From positions 645,355-669,870 of the forward strand of contig MNCI01018161.1 in NCBI GenBank assembly GCA_015680685.1: a stretch of DNA of 24,516 nucleotides, written 5' to 3'. Position numbers and translations under genes: made by a program. The DNA is from Gnetum montanum (lineage: Eukaryota; Streptophyta; Gnetopsida; Gnetales; Gnetaceae). This document shows, in pieces, positions 1 through 7,973 of this stretch. The notes below the pieces were generated by a model that was given only the letters and a program-made list of their open reading frames with translations, had not been told where the DNA came from and searched no databases. Numbering within the stretch: the first letter of the stretch is position 1; every line of letters starts with the position of its first letter.

Positions 1-304
1 GGATTACATCATATGGGGAAGGGGTGAACTCATATCCTCCCCTGTAGAAGAGTTTGAACTGCCTCTTCACTTCCATTTCAGCTTGGTCAACAGCCAAGCC
101 AGCTTGTATTTTAATACATATAAAATTATACTGATCCTGAGTTATGATGTTGGAGGCCGGGTCTCTCCCTTGCAGTTGTAGGGATCGGCGGGGCCCTGCT
201 GTCGGTTGCATTCTCGGGTGTTGTGCGACAAGCTGTTGGACGGCTATGATGTCCATGATGAGGGTGGTTTGAGCGATGGCAGCGGTGTTGTTTATAGGTT
301 TCAT
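1..304 (-). CDS. Partial open frame of unknown function, runs off the left edge
   Basis: The minus strand is open for 101 codons from an ATG at 302-304 to the window edge with no stop. The frame also stays open some way upstream, so the ATG is only a guess. The visible protein begins MKPINNTAAIAQTTLIMD, has a proline/arginine patch, then a polar helix-like stretch ending LFYRGGYEFTPSPYDVI. I do not recognise a family. Its orientation matches the pseudogene fragment at 1980-2636, so the two could be pieces of one retroelement gag-like gene or of one host gene, separated by the GCGTA repeat domain. That link is inference. No signal peptide or membrane segment is visible. Confidence 0.3.
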   Translation of the reverse strand, partial: MKPINNTAAIAQTTLIMDIIAVQQLVAQHPRMQPTAGPRRSLQLQGRDPASNIITQDQYNFICIKIQAGLAVDQAEMEVKRQFKLFYRGGYEFTPSPYDVI

Positions 305-357
305 GATGCTATGTCGTGGAGATGAATAAGCCTGGAAATGTGGAGTGGATCTGTTGT

Positions 358-982
358 ATAGCGTGCAGCATATACACTCCAATGGACAACATATTGTGAC
401 AGCGTATACAACGTATAGAGCGTGTGCAGTGTATAAGGTCAGCGTAGACGCTGGAGAGCGTATATGGTGTAAGATAGGTCACGGCGTAAAGCAAGATAGC
501 GTAAAATTAGTGGCAGCGTAGGATAGGGCTCAGCGTAAGATAAGTTGCTGTGTAAAACAAATCAGCATAAACAAGGAAGCGTAAAAACAAGTTACAGCGT
601 AACCGGGTTACAGTGTAAACAATTTGAAGCGTAAACAATTCACAGCATGAACAGACTCAGCGTAAAGATTGGCCTGTAAAAACAAGTCGCAGCGTAAAAC
701 GGTAGCGTAAATAGGAGAGCGTGAAACAGGTTCAGCGTAACACTGAAGATAGCGTAGAACAAGTTACGGCGTAAAAATAGGGGCTAGCGTAAAACAACGC
801 CGCATAAGAGTTGCAGGCTTTTTAAGAGCGTAAACACTGTACAGCGTAGACGCTGGATAGTTGCAGGGTGGGTTTTCGGACCGGACAACGTAAACACTGG
901 AGGATTCTAGTAGGGAGCGGTGTGCAGTAAGTGGCGTAGACGCTTGACAGCATAAACACTAGAAATTTGCAGGTAAGGATTT
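358..982. repeat. Irregular array of GCGTAAAC-type units
   Basis: A short unit close to AGCGTAAAC recurs every 15-30 bases through this stretch, in one orientation, with variants GCGTAGAC, GTGTAAAC, GCATAAAC, GCGTGAAC and GCGTATAC. Spacing is irregular and the DNA between units is not conserved, so this is not a simple tandem repeat. Many variants differ by one transition at the CpG (GCG to GTG or GCA), as expected if methylated cytosines are decaying. Short open frames here on both strands are by-products of the repeat and I do not call them genes. Confidence 0.7.
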
Positions 983-1185
983 TAGGAGGCCCTCCTTCTA
1001 GCGCCAATTTCTGTACCACTTAAAATTGTCGATCTCTAACTAGAAGGAAAACAGAGACCGTGGGATCGCAGGATGAGGACAGAAGACCCTGCCTTCGCCT
1101 GAGGGTGAGCTAGAATGCATGAAGGCAGAGTACCTTGGGTGGTCCGCACGCAGATCAGACAAGGATTTCCCTACATGTACGCAAA

Positions 1186-1345
1186 GTGCTATACGCTGGG
1201 TTATGCGTAAACGATGTAGCGAGCATAAACAAAGCGTAAACGGTGTAAAACAGATACGAACAGAGCGTGAGCGTAAACGAGCATGAACAGAATGCGTGGG
1301 CCAAGTTGACATAAAACTGTAAAATGTAAACAATCTTATGCAGCA
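1186..1345. repeat. Second patch of GCGTAAAC-type units
   Basis: After a repeat-poor gap at about 985-1185, the same unit returns: TGCGTAAACGATG, AGCGTAAACGG, GAGCGTAAACGAGC and weaker AATGTAAAC copies. From here to about 1700 only scattered relics are seen (for example near 1433, 1473 and 1541). The patch links the proximal array with the palindromic array that follows. Confidence 0.6.
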
Positions 1346-1704
1346 AATGTAAACAATGGCATTACAGAGTCAAAGTACAGTGCACCAGTCTAACGCAGTC
1401 GTGAGGGAACACAAGGCAGACGAAAAGCCCCAGCGTATGCAGGAATGGCTCAGCTAGTTCGCAAGACAAGCGGAGCGTAGAGACTGTGTGTACAGCATAC
1501 AGGGTTCTCCAACGTAAGAGGGTTTCAGCTCTTGTGCCCAACGTAAATGTTCTCTGGTATGCTTCGGGATTTTTCCCACCGACCTCTGTGAAGTGGAAAA
1601 TGGAGGTTTTTATACAGGTTCTCACGCTAGACTCAGGTTGGGCGACACGTGGCGCGTTGACCGAGTGCACACAATTTACAAATGTACAATATTACAAGTG
1701 TTGG

Positions 1705-2192
1705 GCGTATACATTGGGCATATACGCTGTATCAGGTCAGCGTATATGCTGGATGTGCTGAGTGCGTGAACGTGGGTAAAGATGCTGAGGGCTGGGCGGA
1801 TGCAGGGCGTATACGCTGATGGATGCTGGGCATATACATCGGGCGTATACGCTGATGGATGCTAGGCGTACACGTCGGGCGTATACGCTGATGAATGCTG
1901 GGCGTATACGCCGGGCATATACACCGAAGGATGCTGGGCGTACACGCCGGGCGTATGCGCCAAAGGATGCCCACTTGCTTCAATCCTTGCTCTTCGGTGT
2001 TATCTTCATGCCGTCATTGGAGAGTTTGTCGTCAAGCGTATGCATCAGCAGTGCTTGGGCGTATACGCTGGAGTGCCGAGCGTATACGCTGTAAAGTGTC
2101 AGGCGTATACGCTGGGCGTATATACTATAGGGATCAGGCGTATACGCTGTAGATGTGAACTTGGGCGTATACGCTAGTTGTATACGCTGGCA
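1705..2192. repeat. Palindrome-rich array built on GCGTATACGC
   Basis: The 10-base perfect palindrome GCGTATACGC occurs at 1807, 1843, 1879, 1902, 2059, 2080, 2103, 2138 and 2165. Near-copies such as GCATATAC, GCGTACACG, GCGTATGCGC and GCGTATATGC lie between them. Copies are usually followed by TG (GCGTATACGCTG). The array is interrupted at about 1975-2035 by non-repeat sequence. It is probably the derived, palindromic form of the GCGTAAAC unit further left, since both share GCGTA and an AC end. Function is unknown. Being a palindrome, each copy reads the same on both strands and could be a protein-binding site, but nothing in the sequence proves this. Confidence 0.8.
1807..1974. repeat. 36-bp tandem repeat, about 4.7 units
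   Basis: Units start at 1807, 1843, 1879, 1915 and 1951, an exact 36-base period. Each unit carries GCGTATACGC or a decayed copy, then TGATGGATGCTGGGC, then a second half-unit resembling GCGTATACGCCGG. The unit therefore looks like a dimer of an older repeat. Because 36 is divisible by three, all frames can remain open and both strands show spurious 12-residue protein repeats (minus strand, residues like SIHQRIRP). I regard these as translation artefacts of the repeat. Confidence 0.85.
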
Positions 2193-2636
2193 TAATGTAC
2201 TTAATAAAAACCAAGTGTTGCGATCCCCAAGGTTGTCGCGTGTGTGAAATCTCATGCAGCCAACGTCGTTCGTGGGTCCCAGGGACTTGCTCGGTGTCGG
2301 GCAAGTACTAAGCTCCAAATTTTGTGGTGTTTCAGGATCAAACTTAGTGAAAGGTCCAAAGTTAAGTTTCACAATCATAGCTACTGAAGTGGACATTTCA
2401 TAAATTTCCTGAACACATTCCGAAGACAACATGAGATGTTGTCCTAGTTCAGGTGCTTCACCATCTCCTCCTTCAGCATATCCTGATTGCATAGTAATAG
2501 GGGGTTCCTGATGGATGTTGAATGATTATGCCTCCTGTTCTATACATCCCTCGAGAGATTCCTGGCCTCTGCCTCTCCCTGGTCATTTGGATGCACCCTG
2601 AGAGGGTCCTCCTTGTTGTCCTCTTTTAGGGGCCAT
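1980..2636 (-). pseudogene. Gag-like or unknown N-terminal coding fragment with two stops
   Basis: From an ATG at 2634-2636 the minus strand encodes MAPKRGQQGGPSQGASK, then a TGA at 2583-2585, a GRGRGQE stretch, a TAA at 2526-2528, and then an open frame to 1980. The basic, glycine- and glutamine-rich start resembles the N-terminus of some plant Ty3-gypsy gag proteins, but that is a style match only. Real coding similarity, if any, probably ends near 2200, because below that the frame is made of the GCGTATACGC repeat. The middle section (EAPELGQHLMLSSECVQEIY, then NFGPFTKFDPETPQNLEL) is not recognisable to me. Both stops may be decayed codons (TGG to TGA is possible at the first). Confidence 0.35.
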
Positions 2637-3300
2637 CTACAATCACACGGAGCCATCTATTAGTAAGGCTATTTACAAAATTTGATTTATACCTTACTTC
2701 CTACCTTAATAAATTCATTTCTTGTTTAGTGTGATTCAAAGTTAGAAAATTTTATGAAATTTTCCCCTAAAAGTTTTGATATCAGGTCCAATTTTGCATA
2801 GGTGACTCCAAAAATAATTTTTATGGTCTAGGTGAAGAGATAAAATTAATTTGGAAAATAGTTTTAACATTTTTAAGGTCATTTACCCTTTATGATATCC
2901 TTCAGGAAATGATGAATTTTGAGAAAACTATGCACAACTTGGAGCATACCCTTTCCCCATGACTAAATGAAACACTCTAGGTTTAGACAAGTTCAATTGA
3001 AACAAGAATTAGAGCGTTAATGAGCAAGATATGGAAGTTGGAATGATAGGTTCTCAGAGCATCAAAATTTGTGGAAGAAAATTTCAACAACTCCCCTTGC
3101 ATGAATAGTGAAAATGATGTTAATGTGCATAGTGGGGTCCCTATATATAGTTTTTATAGATGCGATATCATGTACCTGATAGTGCAGACCCGATATTGGG
3201 TACTTGATATCATGTCCTTTTGAAAATACGATATTTGGAAAGATTGATGAATTTTTGAATTTCCAAGGTCAAGAATGAAGGATTTAAGGTTCATTTAAAA
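2637..3300 (-). promoter_or_regulatory. AT-rich region with TATA-like box and ATATCG motif cluster
   Basis: On the minus strand, CTATATATAGGG lies at 3139-3150 (plus CTATATATAG at 3141-3150). It is preceded by several GATATC, ATATCG and CCGATATTGG-like motifs between 3163 and 3235. The two recognisable LTRs in this window (5540-6420 and 14281-15185) have the same arrangement of ATATCG/GATATC motifs just upstream of a TATA box. This may therefore be the U3 part of a diverged LTR: either the 3' LTR of element 1 or the 5' LTR of whatever starts at 2636. The order fits a promoter about 0.5 kb upstream of that ATG. No primer binding site is visible near 2640. From 2640 to 3130 I see no coding potential. 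Confidence 0.3.
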
Positions 3301-3869
3301 GGTCTAGGATAATGTTGAAAAGACCTAAGGGCACCAAAAGTGTAATGAAGTGGAATCTAGCAATGAAATTCATGAATAGGAAGAGGAAAAAGGACATGTT
3401 GTGGTGCATAGGAATGTTGGAATTGAAAATGATGATAAAGGAAAAGATTATTGTACCAATGCAATACTTTGAGGGTATAAAATGATGTAACGATGATGTG
3501 CAATGAGTGCAAATTACAAAAATCATGCAACTGGGTCCTCCCCAAAGTAGGTTTCTAACTATCATGCCCTTGCGTAACCACATCTAGAAATGTCTGTAGG
3601 CACTAAAAGGGTTAAATGTAATCTATACCAGTGTAAAAAAACACACACACATGTAAATATTACTATGATGAGGTATGATTTTGATGCTACACATGACACA
3701 ATCAAAAATTCATGAGCAACAAGATGAGGTGAATTGTAAAAGGGGTTGTAGAGATTGGGACATGAGGTAAATGACCCAGGGCATAATGAATCCTAAGTGT
3801 AGGGTGTGATTAATGTGTCATTAGCCTATCACTAATCAAGACCAAGTCCATTCCTCTGATCAGTGACAT
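3301..3869. other. No gene seen; possible low-complexity tail of element 1
   Basis: Overlapping minus-strand frames at 3284-3583 are rich in Phe, His, Ile and Tyr and look like the low-complexity tail of a gag region read in the wrong frame. None has a domain. A short CA run lies near 3640-3652. No protease, reverse transcriptase or integrase motif is visible. Confidence 0.4.
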
Positions 3870-5405
3870 CGTATTGTTTCATTCAATGATGGGTTGGTGT
3901 TGTGGTGCAAAACCTTCTAGCACAGTTGGTGGTGATGTAGAAGGAGGTGAAGGATGAGAATATTGAGGGTGAGGAGAAGTACAAGGAACATGAGGTGGTG
4001 ATCTTGTGGAAGAGGATATGGGTTGGTAGTACTTAGAAGAATGATAACAATGTGGTGAGATAGAGGATGTTAACCTAGTTGGGGAAATAGAATGCTGAAC
4101 CTAGTAAGTGCTTGGGTTCAGATGGTATGAAGGGTGTGACTAAATTGAGGGTGGCCTTCCCCAGAACTGGGATTTTTTCCATTATGATTGAGCATGAGAT
4201 TTTTGTACAAACTATACATGTAACATTCCTCCCCAATGATCATGTAAATATGACAATATTGGGCATTGACCTTTGGGGTGATTGTATAGGAAAATGTTAC
4301 ATTGATACATATGATTAGTAGTTGAGGTCTTATCCTTATTATATTCAACCCTTCTTTCCAATTTTCTAGTGGTGTTCTGTCCCATATCTTGGTTTGTCAT
4401 GGTTCTACCTCTAATAATGTTGGCATATTCTTCACATCTTTCATGTATCCATTCTGTCATCTTATTGATCTTTACCTTAATTTCATCTAGTAATTGTAGT
4501 ATTGGAAAAGATGATTCCACCTCCTTGAAGTGAGTTGATTTCTCCTCTTCATGATCATGGACCTTTGCTATTTCGATATTTTCGTCCAATTGAAAGCTTT
4601 CAACATTCTCCCATTTAGCCATTTCTCCTTCATCTTTTTCTAGCCACCTAAGAAGCTCTTGGAATTGGTGGGTTCATAGCTCGTATAGTTGACCTCAGGC
4701 ATACATACCTAGGGTCTCCTTTGTTTCATTATAGAGCCCATCCATGATGTGGTACATTAGCCTCTCCTCAAAGAATCCATGGCCCAGGCAATTGTTTAAA
4801 AATGAATAGTATTTTTCTAAGGCCATGTCCAAGGGTTCATGTTACCCCTATTTCCATTCCTGGATTTTTCTCCTCAAGGCTAACACTATTACATAGGTTT
4901 GATATCTTTCATTAAAGAGTTCTACCATTGTTGGCCAACATTGAATTGATTTTGGTCTTAAGGACATGTACCATACTTTTGCTTGGCTAATGAGTATCAT
5001 AAAAAAGAGCTTAAGTTTTTTCCATCCATATTAAATATTGTTCCATACATAGGCATCATGGAAAGCTTGTAAATGATGTTATGAATCTAAATCATAGCCT
5101 CCTAAAAACTTAGGAAAGTTGTCTAAATCAAGCTTGGGTAGATGGCTTTCCTTATGATGCCTGCAGGATATTCAAATAGCCTCTTGTATATGCATTAAGC
5201 TCTTAGTGGCCAGCAGGGGTTCATCGTCACTAGGTAGGTTATGAATTTGTGAGTTGGGATGCTGTGGTCTTCATTTATGTACATAGGAGACCCCTACATA
5301 AGATTGAGTACTCCAAACTTCATCTTCATTATCATATAATTTGTTGGTTCTCCAATAAATTGCCTTACTAGTTGTTGTGTTATCATAGTCTTGTGAGAGA
5401 GACAT
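3870..5405 (-). pseudogene. gag of element 1, broken by multiple stops
   Basis: The capsid/nucleocapsid precursor of an LTR retrotransposon. It starts at the ATG at 5403-5405 (MSLSQDYDNTTTSK) and carries many in-frame stops plus probable frameshifts. Recognisable gag core pieces are KLDLDNFPKFLGGYDLDS-like and LQAFHDAYV, then YYSFLNNCLGHGFFEERLMY and ETKETLGMYA. The longest open piece is 4212-4622 (136 codons), which includes acidic and coiled segments and ends past the zinc knuckle. A proline-rich tail (HPQYSHPSPPSTSPP) follows at about 3900-4070. Many stops lie where Gln or Trp would be expected, consistent with C-to-T/G-to-A decay. It cannot make a full gag. Confidence 0.7.
4263..4301 (-). 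other. Zinc-knuckle relic in gag of element 1
   Basis: Thirteen codons read CNIFLYNHPKGQC. Compared with element B (CKLC-stop-YEHPKGCC), the second cysteine is replaced by Phe. The spacing C-X2-C-X3-H-X4-C is the same in both, one residue shorter before His than the usual C-X2-C-X4-H-X4-C retroviral knuckle. Confidence 0.65.
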
Positions 5406-5519
5406 TGTTTGAGAATTTTTGTGTTACTTATTTGCAATTACTTTCTTTTTAAAAGGTCTATTGTCAAGGCTTCATTACAGCGATCTTGGATGATGTAACT
5501 AATCTAAATAACTAGCACC

Positions 5520-5538
5520 ATCCCTAGTAACAGTGCCA
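5520..5538 (-). other. Primer binding site, decayed Asp-tRNA type
   Basis: On the minus strand the sequence after the LTR reads TGGCACTGTTACTAGGGAT. From memory, the PBS of plant Athila/Tat Ty3-gypsy elements is TGGCGCCGTTGCCGGGGA, complementary to tRNA-Asp. All differences here are transitions (G to A or C to T), five within the site. The position directly after the LTR CA, with one spacer base, supports the call. Confidence 0.7.
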
Positions 5539-5539
5539 A

Positions 5540-6420
5540 TGATGAGTGGTGAGGTACCCCTACACTCAACCATACGAATACGAGTGTTCACCCATGTTCC
5601 AGTTGAACTCTACAGATAGACTAGTTGTGGTATCTAGATAGTTACACGTTGATCTTAGTTTTTTGTCTTCCCGCCCAGACTAGTATTTACTTGGTCATGT
5701 ATGGTTTAGTCCAAAGTGAGGTGAATGATGTGATCCTAAACTAGTACTACTCTTAGAGAAAATGAAAAATAAACTTGTTGTAAGCTAATAGGTGGTGAGA
5801 AGAAAAATCTAAACTAGCCTAAGTGTGATGAGCATCCATACTTAATCATTCATACACATCTTGGACCTTATGTACTACTTCTAGGATTACCAAACACACA
5901 TTACTTAAGCACTCCTAAATACGCTACTGGGTTACCAAGTAGTTACACTTCAATGTTCATGATTAAGTCGTACTCATTTCGCAATTGACAACAAGAATAG
6001 TAAATGATGGTCAAGAAATATTAACTAAGAAAACAATAAATAACAATAACAATTAAACAATTAAAAATTAAGTGAATGTTGTAATGATGGAGTAATCTCA
6101 ATCTTTATTGCTAGTCATGTGCATGTCCAAGTACGCCACACTCAAATAAAAGTTTCATACAATTACAATCATCACATTGCGAGCATGCACTAGGGAAATA
6201 ACTGAAATGAATTGAAAAATGCCAAAAAGACTATATCCTAAGAATTACCAACTCCCCCATTCCTGTGCACCCAAATGTGTATTTATAGGCTTACATAGGA
6301 CTCATGATATCATGTATACAATATCGTTACCCAAGCTGCGATATCGCATACCCGATATGAAGGATCCAATATCGGGGCCTGGAAAGACACGATTCATTAG
6401 TAAGGAAGCATGAAGGGGGT
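5540..6420 (-). repeat. 5' LTR of element 1
   Basis: The LTR end is set by the CA at 5541-5540, one base before the primer binding site, which is the same spacing as in element B. On the minus strand U3 holds ATATCG/GATATC motifs (about 6300-6380), then TATAAATA (plus 6280-6287), then an AATAAAG poly(A) signal (plus CTTTATT at 6103-6109) about 180 bases downstream. In element B the TATA-to-AATAAAG distance is also about 180. The segment GTACTTGGACA followed by AATAAAGATTGAGATTA is shared by both LTRs. The upstream edge near 6420 is an estimate, since no clear TG terminus or target duplication could be fixed. Confidence 0.65.
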
Positions 6421-6549
6421 TGGTGGTGGATGAGTGAAAGTCTAACCTCTTTTAAATAGTTACACCAAAGCTCAAACCAAGGTCTTATAATTTGAGAAAA
6501 ATGTATCTTACCATCACTTCAAATGGTGGTCTGTAGCCTAGCTTTTAAG

Positions 6550-7401
6550 AATGATTTACCTAAATTTAAATACCTTGGAATTGTAGTTACTAATTACTCT
6601 TGTTTTAATGTTATTATTTTAGGATTTTTAAAATTGTTTAGATTTTGTATCACTTGTATTTGTGCAAGTTAGCTCACACCTCATTGTTTTGAAGTTTTAA
6701 TTTGACTATATGTCTTTGGGCCAAGCATGGTTTTAAAAGGAATGTTTTGGGTTCTAATACCCACCTCAAAACCATATCAAGTGCCTTGTAAATCAAATCT
6801 ATTACCACTTAATACTTTAAAAACTAATTCTAGTTAATATTTACTAGAGTAAATCATTTCATAAGAACTTAGACATAAACAAAATCAACCTAGATGCAAA
6901 CAACCAAAAAACCTAATCATAGGCAATATCTAGTAGGTTGACCCATATCATGAGAATCTAAACATAGACAAAACCAACCTAGATATCTAGAATCCCTCAA
7001 GATAGCTTACATTTCCATTTTTAAAATCTACATCCTTAACATTTTCATGGCACAAATTTTGAAATATCTAAAACATATTATTCAAGAGTTTATCTTGTAA
7101 AATATCATTTCTAAATTCATCATGTAAATGCAAATTAAAAAACTCACACATAAGAAAAATTCTTAATTCAATAATTAACTAGCCATTAAAAATTCATGCT
7201 TCCTATTTTAAAGAAGGAAAACTCTAAAATGGTAAATACTTCCTACAAATTATAGATAATTAAAGTAATAAGATATTTAAGCTTAACTTACAAACATAAA
7301 AAAGAGGTTTGTTATAAATTCTAATATTCCCAACATAATAACATTAAAATAGGGATAACTACAAACTGAAATTTAAAACTTTAAATTTAAGTAAATCATT
7401 A
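6550..7401. repeat. Imperfect inverted repeat about 0.85 kb across, possible TIR element
   Basis: The arm at 6550-6624 on the plus strand (AATGATTTACCTAAATTTAA ... TTTTAATGTTATTATTTTAGG) matches the minus strand of 7329-7401 (AATGATTTACTTAAATTTAA ... TTTTAATGTTATTATGTTGG) over about 73 bases. By eye about 70 percent of positions agree. Weaker similarity seems to extend both outward and inward. The middle holds a pair of near-identical direct segments (near 6865 and 6954, core CAACCTAGAT). No transposase is visible. It could be a non-autonomous inverted-repeat transposon or an inverted pair of older repeats. The rest of 6421-7533 is AT-rich without coding signals. Confidence 0.5.
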
Positions 7402-7533
7402 TTAAAATTTGTGCTCAATAAAAATTTTGATTTCAAGTTACCATCAAATCTTATGAGAGTGAGCATAAATTCGACCGATAGTGAGAGCATACACTAATTC
7501 ATGGAATTTGTTTTTTCAGAAAACCATCCTTAG

Positions 7534-7584
7534 GAAAAATAAGGTACAGAACTCTTGGACGAAAAATAAGGTACAGAACTCTTG
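7534..7584. repeat. 27-bp tandem duplication
   Basis: The segment starting GAAAAATAAGGTACAGAACT at 7534 is repeated at 7561 with a 27-base period. The second copy is identical for 24 bases, then diverges. Confidence 0.85.
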
Positions 7585-7660
7585 TTCTTCGTCTAGAAGG
7601 CATGAAAATTTGGGTTTTTAAATCTTGTTCTTTGTCCAGAAGTCGTGAAATTTTTTACTC
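7581..7660. repeat. Imperfect 43-bp duplication
   Basis: CTTGTTCTTCGTCTAGAAGG at 7581 is followed at 7624 by CTTGTTCTTTGTCCAGAAGT. Both are followed by a CATGAAAATTT / CGTGAAATTTT tail. This directly abuts the 27-bp duplication. Confidence 0.7.
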
Positions 7661-7697
7661 AAAGAACTTTTTACTTATAAACTAATAGGATTCTATC

Positions 7698-7793
7698 GGC
7701 CAATTTATATATTATAAATATATAACAAAGCTAGTGATCGCCAGTGGCCAATTTATATATTATAAATATATAACAAAGCTAGTATTCGCAAGT
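7698..7793. repeat. 48-bp tandem duplication
   Basis: Two copies, at 7698-7745 and 7746-7793, differ at three positions near the end. Each contains a near-palindromic AT core (TTATATATTATAAATATATA) and is preceded or followed by the same GGCCAATTT / CGCCAGT context. The array lies just downstream of the poly(A) signal of the candidate gene that follows. Confidence 0.85.
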
Positions 7794-7856
7794 GGTCTTC
7801 TGCTGCAGCGATGATTTAAACATAATAAATATAAATATTATAAGACCATGGAATGC

Positions 7857-7862
7857 TTTATT
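7857..7862 (-). terminator. Poly(A) signal AATAAA for the candidate minus-strand gene
   Basis: Plus TTTATT is AATAAA on the minus strand, about 110 bases after the stop codon at 7974-7976. The interval between is a plausible short 3' UTR. Confidence 0.4.
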
Positions 7863-7973
7863 GAATGATCATAAACATGTTGTAATACAGTAGAAATGAT
7901 CAATGTACAAACTTGCGTAAATGTACCAACATCTATACATGATGGATCCTTTCACCAGAAACTCAGGACCCTT

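Larger units (their letters stand above)
3870..6420 (-). mobile_element. Element 1: decayed Ty3-gypsy LTR retrotransposon (5' LTR, PBS, gag; no pol)
   Basis: In minus-strand order the element has an LTR (about 6420-5540), a primer binding site (5538-5520), a gag with several stops starting at 5405, a zinc knuckle (4301-4263) and a proline/histidine-rich tail to about 3870. The LTR and gag match element B at 14281-20430. Shared features include the TATA box, the AATAAAG signal, the primer binding site, and gag signatures ETKETLGMYA (here) and ETRETLGLYA (element B). No pol is found before 2640, so the element is internally deleted, truncated or non-autonomous. A possible diverged 3' LTR lies at about 2700-3300. 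The outer limits are approximate. Confidence 0.75.

Noticed and set aside
822-1670. Several 60-100 codon minus-strand frames
   Set aside because: They are read out of the GCGTA repeats (for example repeated SSVYA) and carry no domain.
1807-1974. CRISPR-like regular spacing
   Set aside because: The whole 36-base unit is repeated with no unique spacers, and the context is a plant nuclear genome.
3641-3652. CA microsatellite
   Set aside because: Only about five units, too short to be notable.
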